NCBI GenBank assembly: GCA_964439745.1
Contig: CAYTQK010000143.1
Coordinates: forward strand, 1-8,569
DNA from: CAYTQK01 sp964439745
GTDB taxonomy: Bacteria > Desulfobacterota > Desulfobacteria > Desulfobacterales > Desulfosudaceae
Direction: 5' to 3'
DNA length: 8,569 nt
How positions within the stretch are numbered: the stretch's first letter is position 1; each line of letters starts with the position of its first letter. A model generated the notes under the pieces. The model did not search any database and was not told the DNA's origin. It saw only the letters and a list, made by a program, of their open reading frames with translations. The position numbers and the translations under genes are program-made. Of the stretch, positions 1-5,112 are shown piece by piece.

Positions 1-923
1 TACCGTTCGTTCCGCGGCTCCCAGTCCGGGGGAACCACCCACCTGGGATCCGCCTGCGGCCGGCGCAGGGTTTTCAGCGCCAGGCGGATTTGTCCCCTTT
101 CTTCCCCGATGGCCTCCCGCGCATTGGCCAGCAGATGTTCCAGAATCATGCGGATCTGTTCCCTGGTTACCGGTACTTTCAGGGGGCCGGGAGCGATATC
201 CGTGGTAAGCCGGATACGGGCCGGCAGGCTGTCAGCAACCGGGGCAAGATATTGCCGGCAGGATCGAACCAGGTCGCTGCTCTCGGTGGTGCCCGGATTC
301 ATGCCCAGGTAGGTCAGCATCAGCCGGCTGACGCCGGCGGCCTGCTGGGCGGCGGTCATGGCTTCGGCCAGCAGGTCCCTGGCAACCGCTGCTGCCGGGA
401 GTTCCGCCGCGGCCAGCTCCAGGTTGCCCATTACCGCCGAAAGATAGTTATTGAAACGGTGGGCCACGGCGCCGGCCATGCGATTGAGGCTTTCCGTTTT
501 GCGGATCTGCATCCGCCGGCGCTCCCGCGACAATCGGTCTTCCTCCTGCTGTCGCCGCCGGGTGATGTCGTGCAGGGTCCCGATAATTCCCATTGGCTGT
601 CCCTGATCATCCCGGAACAGGGCATTGCAGATATACCCCGGAAATTTCCGGCCGTCCCGGTGCTGGTGCTGGATCTCTCCCATATACGAGCCGGTCTGCC
701 GGATATGGCGATTAATGGCCTCCACCTCCGGCATCTGGTCCGGAGAATAAAATATCCGCAAATGGCGGCCGACGAGAAATTCCCGCTCATATCCGAACAT
801 CTGTGCAAAAGAAGTGTTTACCGCCATGATATAACCGGCCAGATCGACCACGATCATACCGATGACCGTCTGCTCCACGGCATCAATCAGAATGTGGCGC
901 TGGTCTCTGCCTGGCTTTTTCAT
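1..923 (-). CDS. PAS-domain sensor histidine kinase, C-terminus beyond window
   Basis: A soluble two-component sensor kinase; 307 residues are visible and no stop is reached before the window edge. A PAS domain occupies about residues 10-122, ending in the usual GTLHDITRR. A short charged linker follows, then a HisKA-type phospho-acceptor helix (MAGAVAHRFNN, His155), and the start of the ATPase domain with an N-box (EHLLANAREAI, Asn267). The DxGxG box and any further domain lie outside. No signal peptide or membrane segment is visible, so it should sense a cytoplasmic cue. The start ATG at 923-921 is preceded by an A6-G7 run that can serve as ribosome-binding site. It follows the upstream kinase by 45 bases on the same strand, so the two are probably co-transcribed. 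Oddity: the residue after the phospho-acceptor His is Arg, where Asp or Glu is usual. It could be a hybrid kinase if a receiver follows. The family call is secure; the signal is unknown. Confidence 0.9.
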   Translation of the reverse strand, partial: MKKPGRDQRHILIDAVEQTVIGMIVVDLAGYIMAVNTSFAQMFGYEREFLVGRHLRIFYSPDQMPEVEAINRHIRQTGSYMGEIQHQHRDGRKFPGYICNALFRDDQGQPMGIIGTLHDITRRRQQEEDRLSRERRRMQIRKTESLNRMAGAVAHRFNNYLSAVMGNLELAAAELPAAAVARDLLAEAMTAAQQAAGVSRLMLTYLGMNPGTTESSDLVRSCRQYLAPVADSLPARIRLTTDIAPGPLKVPVTREQIRMILEHLLANAREAIGEERGQIRLALKTLRRPQADPRWVVPPDWEPRNER

Positions 924-968
924 TTCCCCCCCTTTTTTCCGGATCATACGTTAAAACGGCCGGGTGGA

Positions 969-2555
969 TTATGATGCTTCGGTGCCGTTGACCGGCAGCC
1001 GCAGCGTTACCTGCGCCCCGCCCTCTTCCCGGTTCCGGGCGGAAACAGTGCCGCCGTCTTTTTCCACGATCTCCCGGCAGCGAGTCAGCCCGATACCCAG
1101 GCCGGATTTCTTATGGGAAAAAAACGGTTCAAAAATCACCTCTACCGTTTCCTCGGTAATGCCCGGACCGTTATCAACAACATCTACCACCACGACATTG
1201 GCTTCCTGTCTCGTCTGGATGGATATACGTCCCTTTTGCCCCGGCTGACCGGATCCGGTCCGGTCGCTGCCGGCTTCGCCGCTAATGGCTTCCACGGCAT
1301 TGGTACAGATATTCAGCAGGCAATGGTTCAATTGATGCGGGGATGTTTCAATGGCGGGAATTTCCGCGGCCAGATCCAGGTCCACTTCAATCCGGTTGCG
1401 CTTGAACAGAACGCCCAATTGCTCGACGGTTTTGCGGATCAGGGCATTGACGTCGGCCTGACGCCGTTTGACCAGGGCCGGCCGGTACAAGTCCAGCAGC
1501 CCGGTAATGGTGCGGTGGATAGCTTCAAAGGATTCTTTGAGTATATCCAGATTTTCGGCGATTCGTTCATCGCTGCCGTTGTTTTTCTCCAGGTCGTCGA
1601 GGGTGATCATGGCCGTCTGCAGCGGCGAGCTGGCCTCATGCACCACGTTGGTCGCCAGGCGGCCGAACACGGCCATTTTTTCCGCCTCCAGCAGCTGATT
1701 TTGAAATTGCTTTATATCGCTGATATCCAGCAGCGTGACGACCACGAAATCCGGCTGCCCCTTGTCCGCCAGATTTACCGGTGCCAGCGCCATGTATGCC
1801 GGAAAAACACGGCCGTCACGGCGGCAAAGCCGCCACTCCCGCTGACAGGCTTCTCCTTCCCGGCAGGTCTGCTTGAGGACTTTTGTCAGATCCGGCTGAT
1901 CCGTATCAGCCACCCAGTTGTGCAGAGAGTATCGAAGCAATTCTTCCGGGCGGCAGTCCAGAAAACGTGCGAACGATTGATTGGCATAGGTCAGATTTCC
2001 TGAAAAATCGACGATTGCCAGACCGTAGCCGGCATGATCCGCCGCGGCCCGGAAGCGGGCGGCCGCCTTTTCGGCATTGAACTGGCGGGTAACGTCTTCA
2101 CAGGAGAGGAGGATGTGCTCCACCTCGCCATTGCCGTCCTGGATCGGCAGGACACCCTGGTTCCAGTAGCACGGCGGGTCAGACAGTCTGCTGCTGATCT
2201 TTACCGGCCAGGCCTCAAGGAAAACCGGACGACCGGTCTGAAGAACTTCCTCAAAACAGCCCCGACAATCCTCATCCGGGCAAAGCGCAAAGTGACTGAG
2301 GCCGTAGAAGGTATCAATCGCTTTGCCGCAGGCCCGGGCATAGGCCTGATTGACAAAAATGTACGTAAAATCCGTATCCAGGCAGGCAATGGGACTGCCG
2401 GTAAAAGAAACTACGGTCTCCAGCAAGGCGTTGGTTTTTCGCGGGGTATGCAGGCACTGTCCAATGATTTTTCGAAGATAGCGAAGTTCGTTCTCATCCT
2501 GCGTCAACTGCCTGATCCTGTCCGCCCAGCCTGTTTTCACCGATTCACGGTCCAT
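969..2555 (-). CDS. PAS-PAS sensor histidine kinase (cytoplasmic)
   Basis: Sensor kinase of 528 residues, complete. Domains in order: a short coiled N-terminal segment; PAS1 at about 47-158; PAS2 at about 166-283 (GLAIVDFSGNLTYANQSF; ends LLDISDIKQF); a HisKA-type helix with VVHEASSPLQ (His306); and a HATPase domain with N-box NICTNAVEAI (Asn419), G1 box DNGPGI (461-466) and G2 box GLGIGL (485-490). No membrane segment is seen, so it is cytoplasmic. PAS1 is rich in cysteine (Cys58, 76, 92, 97, 100, 129, 152), including the cluster CPDEDCRGC. The frame stays open to a GTG at 2573, but a strong GGAGGT lies between that GTG and the ATG at 2555, so the ATG is chosen. It sits between a response regulator (57-base gap) and a second kinase (45-base gap), all on one strand, so it is probably the partner kinase of that regulator. 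At His+4 it has Ser instead of Asn or Thr. Confidence 0.93.
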   Translation of the reverse strand: MDRESVKTGWADRIRQLTQDENELRYLRKIIGQCLHTPRKTNALLETVVSFTGSPIACLDTDFTYIFVNQAYARACGKAIDTFYGLSHFALCPDEDCRGCFEEVLQTGRPVFLEAWPVKISSRLSDPPCYWNQGVLPIQDGNGEVEHILLSCEDVTRQFNAEKAAARFRAAADHAGYGLAIVDFSGNLTYANQSFARFLDCRPEELLRYSLHNWVADTDQPDLTKVLKQTCREGEACQREWRLCRRDGRVFPAYMALAPVNLADKGQPDFVVVTLLDISDIKQFQNQLLEAEKMAVFGRLATNVVHEASSPLQTAMITLDDLEKNNGSDERIAENLDILKESFEAIHRTITGLLDLYRPALVKRRQADVNALIRKTVEQLGVLFKRNRIEVDLDLAAEIPAIETSPHQLNHCLLNICTNAVEAISGEAGSDRTGSGQPGQKGRISIQTRQEANVVVVDVVDNGPGITEETVEVIFEPFFSHKKSGLGIGLTRCREIVEKDGGTVSARNREEGGAQVTLRLPVNGTEAS

Positions 2556-2558
2556 GCC

Positions 2559-2564
2559 ACCTCC
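2559..2564 (-). promoter_or_regulatory. Ribosome-binding site deciding the PAS-PAS kinase start
   Basis: GGAGGT on the minus strand, three bases before the ATG at 2555. It lies inside the longer open frame that begins with GTG at 2573, so it argues for the ATG. The spacing is somewhat short, which leaves slight doubt. Confidence 0.65.
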
Positions 2565-2612
2565 ACTGTTCACGGCTCACGCGTACCTGATTGGAACCGT
2601 TCAAATCAGGGC

Positions 2613-3212
2613 TCAGTAATCGACTGCCCGTTTGATTCCTTCCTCGTGTTTCAGCAACTGCTGGATCCGGTCCACCAGTATTTCCAGCGCAACGGGTTTG
2701 ACCAGAAAATCATCGGCCCCGGCCGCATGTGCCTCTTCGCGGTCAGCGGGCGTGTCAAACCCGGTCAATATCAGGATCCGGATATGCGCCGTGGCCGGGT
2801 CCTGCTTGATGAAGCGGCAGACTTCAAAACCATCCATGCCCGGCATGATCAGATCCAGAATAATCAGATCCGGCTGGAAGCGGATGGTGCGGACGCCCGC
2901 TTCAAAGCCGTCACGGACATTTTCCACCTCTAAGTCAAGGTCCCGCAATGTCCGGGTCAGGACTTTCCGCATGATGGGCTCATCGTCCACCACCAGTACC
3001 CGGCGGCCGCCGTGAAGCCGGGGCGACAAGGTTGTCATCCGGTTTTTAATCAGAAAATCATCCAGGTCACGCCGGTGGATCCGGTAATGCCCGCCCGGTG
3101 TCACCGAAGCCTTGATCAGCCCGGACTTAACCCAGCGCCACATGGTCATGCGGGTCACCGAGCACAATTGCGCCGCCCTGGGAACCGTCAATACTTCTCT
3201 GGTCTGATCCAT
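2613..3212 (-). CDS. Response regulator, N-terminal excisionase/MerR-type HTH plus C-terminal receiver
   Basis: A 199-residue regulator with the order reversed from the usual receiver-then-output layout. Residues about 7-56 form a MerR/excisionase-like winged helix (LTVPRAAQLCSVTRMTMWRWV, then the wing TPGGHYRI and RRDLDDFL). Residues about 70-190 form a complete receiver: acidic pair Asp76-Asp77 (VVDDEP), phospho-acceptor Asp120 (ILDLIMPGMDG), Thr150 (ILTGFD) and Lys172 (LVKPVA). All phosphorylation residues are present, so it should be switchable by phosphotransfer. No further output domain follows. The start is the ATG at 3212, eight bases after AGGAGGA; the frame also allows a GTG at 3230, but that would lie upstream of the ribosome-binding site. 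It heads a probable operon with the two kinases downstream and stands divergent from the nuclease gene. It probably binds DNA in the adjacent control region, which is an inference. Confidence 0.93.
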   Translation of the reverse strand: MDQTREVLTVPRAAQLCSVTRMTMWRWVKSGLIKASVTPGGHYRIHRRDLDDFLIKNRMTTLSPRLHGGRRVLVVDDEPIMRKVLTRTLRDLDLEVENVRDGFEAGVRTIRFQPDLIILDLIMPGMDGFEVCRFIKQDPATAHIRILILTGFDTPADREEAHAAGADDFLVKPVALEILVDRIQQLLKHEEGIKRAVDY

Positions 3213-3220
3213 AATCAACT

Positions 3221-3227
3221 TCCTCCT
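3221..3227 (-). promoter_or_regulatory. Ribosome-binding site deciding the response-regulator start
   Basis: AGGAGGA on the minus strand, eight bases before the ATG at 3212. This near-consensus site at good spacing rules in favour of the ATG over the upstream in-frame GTG at 3230. Confidence 0.85.
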
Positions 3228-3231
3228 CACC

Positions 3232-3257
3232 TTTCACGATTCCCTCGAATCATGAAA
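3232..3257 (-). promoter_or_regulatory. Hairpin in the leader of the response-regulator mRNA
   Basis: Read on the minus strand, the arms TTTCATGATTC and GAATCGTGAAA flank a GAGG loop. In RNA all 11 positions pair (one is a U-G wobble), whereas the plus-strand transcript would have a C-A mismatch there. This favours a role in leftward mRNA. The stem ends four bases before the AGGAGGA ribosome-binding site. It could affect translation, or as DNA be an operator; neither is shown. Confidence 0.5.
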
Positions 3258-3288
3258 AAATACTTGTTGCTATACAATCCTCTTCGGC

Positions 3289-3316
3289 GGTATATTCAAC
3301 GGACCTTGCGTTTCAA
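3289..3316 (-). promoter_or_regulatory. Candidate sigma-70-type promoter for the regulator-kinase operon
   Basis: On the minus strand TTGAAA (3316-3311) and TATACC (3294-3289) are separated by 16 bases. The -35 matches consensus at 5 of 6 and the -10 at 4 of 6. Transcription would begin near 3282, so the hairpin at 3232-3257 would lie in the leader. This is a match by eye in an AT-rich stretch, so confidence is low. Confidence 0.35.
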
Positions 3317-3331
3317 ATACACCGCATAAGT

Positions 3332-3346
3332 GTAACATTGGTAACA
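3332..3346. repeat. Short direct repeat GTAACA x2
   Basis: GTAACA at 3332-3337 and again at 3341-3346, nine bases apart start to start, inside the divergent control region. A possible protein-binding site, but short enough to be chance. Confidence 0.25.
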
Positions 3347-3403
3347 AATATCAGAAAAAAATTCAACGTGAAAAATTCATGAAAAATAAAAAACCGGCCC
3401 GCC

Positions 3404-3431
3404 TTGACAGGTCGTTCCTTTTCTTAATTTT
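3404..3431 (+). promoter_or_regulatory. Candidate -35 box of the nuclease/radical SAM operon
   Basis: A perfect TTGACA at 3404-3409 lies about 115 bases before the nuclease start. The matching -10 is poor: AATTTT at 3426-3431 with a 16-base spacer, in a T-rich stretch. A weak or activator-dependent promoter is possible. Confidence 0.3.
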
Positions 3432-3523
3432 TGGAATCGCTGTCGGGAGGTACACGGTTACAACGGCTTGCCGGATTATGACAAAAATTCCCGGCATACA
3501 AACAGTGAACAGGAAAACAGGCG

Positions 3524-5101
3524 ATGAAGATCACCTTTTACGGCGCGGCCCGGGAGGTCACCGGTTCCATGCACATGCTGGACAGCGGCCGGGACAAAAT
3601 ACTGCTCGACTGCGGGCTGTTTCAGGGAAAACGCAAAGATACCGCCAAAAAGAACCGGCAGGCACCGTTTGATCCGGCCGCCATTGTCAATATTATTCTT
3701 TCGCACGCTCACATCGACCATTCCGGCCGGATCCCGCTCATGGTCCGACAGAATTTTGCCGGCCGGGTAATCAGTACCCGGGCCACCCGGGATGTCTGTG
3801 AATATCTGCTCATGGATGCCGCCCACATCCAGCAGTCGGACGCGGAATACCTGAACTACAAGGCGGTCCGCCGGGCCCTTCACAATCATGCCGAAAACGG
3901 CGGTTCCAGCGGGAAAAAAGCCCTGGATGCCGATGAGACCCGGCGGCTGTTGAAAAACGGCCGCAACAAGCTCAATGCTGACAAGATCAACGCCCTGGCC
4001 GCGGAACTGACCGTCCCCCTGACCGAACCGCTCTATACCTCGTCCAACGCGGCCGCTGCCCTGGACCAGTTTGAAGGAGTGCCCTACCGCACGCCGGTTA
4101 CCGTCGGACACGACCTGACGGTGACCTTTTATGAGGCCGGCCATATTCTCGGGTCCGCCGTCAGCATCATCAAGTACCAGGGGGACAACGGGGAAAAAAC
4201 CATCTGCTATACCGGCGACCTGGGTCGTTTCGGCAAGGACATCATCCGTGACCCCAACCTCACCTTTCTTCCCGAAGACCGGGACATCGACCTGCTGATC
4301 ATCGAAAGCACCTATGGCAACCGCAGCCACGGCCCCGTCTCCGACCTGGACGGAAAAATGCAGGCCGTGCTGACCGAGACCCAGGAACGGGGCGGCACCG
4401 TGGTCATTCCCTCGTTCGCCTACGGCCGCACCCAGGAACTGCTCTATACCATTCACAAGTTATTCAACAAAAAAGCCGTGCCGCGGGTGCCGGTGTACGT
4501 GGACAGCCCCCTGGCCAGCAAGCTGACCCGGGTCTTCAGCGAACACCCGGAAGTCTATGACGGCGAAACCCATGCCGATTTCCTGGAAAAGGGCATCAAT
4601 CCCTTTGATTTTGATCACCTGCATTTTACCCAGTCAGTGGAAGAGTCCATGCAGCTGATGAAGGACACCCGGCCCCATATCGTCATTTCGGCCTCGGGCA
4701 TGTGCGAGTTCGGCCGCATTCTGCACCACCTGCGGTACAAGATTCACAATCCCGTCAACACCATTCTCATCGTGGGCTACATGGCCCAGAACACCCTGGG
4801 ACGGCGCATCCTGGAAGAAGGCCGGCAATACCGGAAATCCGGCCGCCAGGGGGCGCCGCCGGTAATGAGGGTTCTGGGCAAGGAATACCCCCTCAAGGCA
4901 CAGGTCTCCAAGATCGACGGATTCAGCGCCCATGCCGACAAAGAGGAACTGCTGCGGTTTGTCCGCGAGTCCGACCTGCGCGTCAAAAAAGCGGCCGTGG
5001 TCCACGGCGAATCCGACCAGGCCGAGCCCTTTGCCCGGGCCCTGGAAGGCGAAGGCATGGAGACCGTCATTCCGGAGCCCGGTCAGACCCTGGAGGTTTA
5101 G
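3524..5101 (+). CDS. Metallo-beta-lactamase fold / beta-CASP ribonuclease (YSH1/CPSF-like family)
   Basis: A 525-residue zinc-dependent hydrolase of the bacterial/archaeal beta-CASP RNA-processing family; the expected role is endo- or exonucleolytic RNA cleavage in the cytoplasm. All family motifs are visible: HAHIDH (His61, His63, Asp65, His66), His207 in EAGHILGSA, Asp232 in TGDLGRF, then beta-CASP motif A (Glu261 in IIESTYG), motif B (His401/402 in GRILHH) and motif C (His470 in DGFSAHAD) within the C-terminal RNA-specificity segment. It appears catalytically intact. Compared with compact relatives of about 430 residues, it carries a Lys/Arg/Asp-rich insertion at about 113-165, between DAEYLN and EPLYT. 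The ATG at 3524 has AGGA nine bases upstream and is the only good start. The radical SAM gene follows after 11 bases, so the two probably share an mRNA. The substrate RNA is unknown. Confidence 0.94.
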   Translation: MKITFYGAAREVTGSMHMLDSGRDKILLDCGLFQGKRKDTAKKNRQAPFDPAAIVNIILSHAHIDHSGRIPLMVRQNFAGRVISTRATRDVCEYLLMDAAHIQQSDAEYLNYKAVRRALHNHAENGGSSGKKALDADETRRLLKNGRNKLNADKINALAAELTVPLTEPLYTSSNAAAALDQFEGVPYRTPVTVGHDLTVTFYEAGHILGSAVSIIKYQGDNGEKTICYTGDLGRFGKDIIRDPNLTFLPEDRDIDLLIIESTYGNRSHGPVSDLDGKMQAVLTETQERGGTVVIPSFAYGRTQELLYTIHKLFNKKAVPRVPVYVDSPLASKLTRVFSEHPEVYDGETHADFLEKGINPFDFDHLHFTQSVEESMQLMKDTRPHIVISASGMCEFGRILHHLRYKIHNPVNTILIVGYMAQNTLGRRILEEGRQYRKSGRQGAPPVMRVLGKEYPLKAQVSKIDGFSAHADKEELLRFVRESDLRVKKAAVVHGESDQAEPFARALEGEGMETVIPEPGQTLEV

Positions 5102-5112
5102 GGGGTTACCGG

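Larger units (their letters stand above)
3213..3523. other. Divergent control region between regulator and nuclease genes
   Basis: 311 bases without a credible gene, clearly more AT-rich than the flanking coding DNA, especially 3250-3440. It contains the regulator's ribosome-binding site, a hairpin beside it, a candidate leftward promoter, a candidate rightward -35 box and several short repeats. The 10-base word TCATGAAAAA occurs at 3250-3259 and 3377-3386, and GTAACA occurs at 3332-3337 and 3341-3346. Open frames that cross it have no recognisable protein character. Confidence 0.75.

Noticed and set aside
90..974. Plus-strand open frame of 294 codons opposite the left-edge kinase
   Set aside because: It is antisense to a clear PAS/HisKA kinase with conserved motifs and has no recognisable protein features; open only because of GC-rich codon bias.
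3469..3496. TGCCGG/CCGGCA inverted repeat upstream of the nuclease gene
   Set aside because: Six-base arms with a 16-base loop; not stable enough to support a regulatory call.
4702..5112. In-frame upstream extension of the radical SAM gene into the nuclease gene
   Set aside because: The extension is Arg/Pro/Gly-rich out-of-frame sequence of the nuclease; the family N-terminus MKILLVYP starts at 5113 with a ribosome-binding site.
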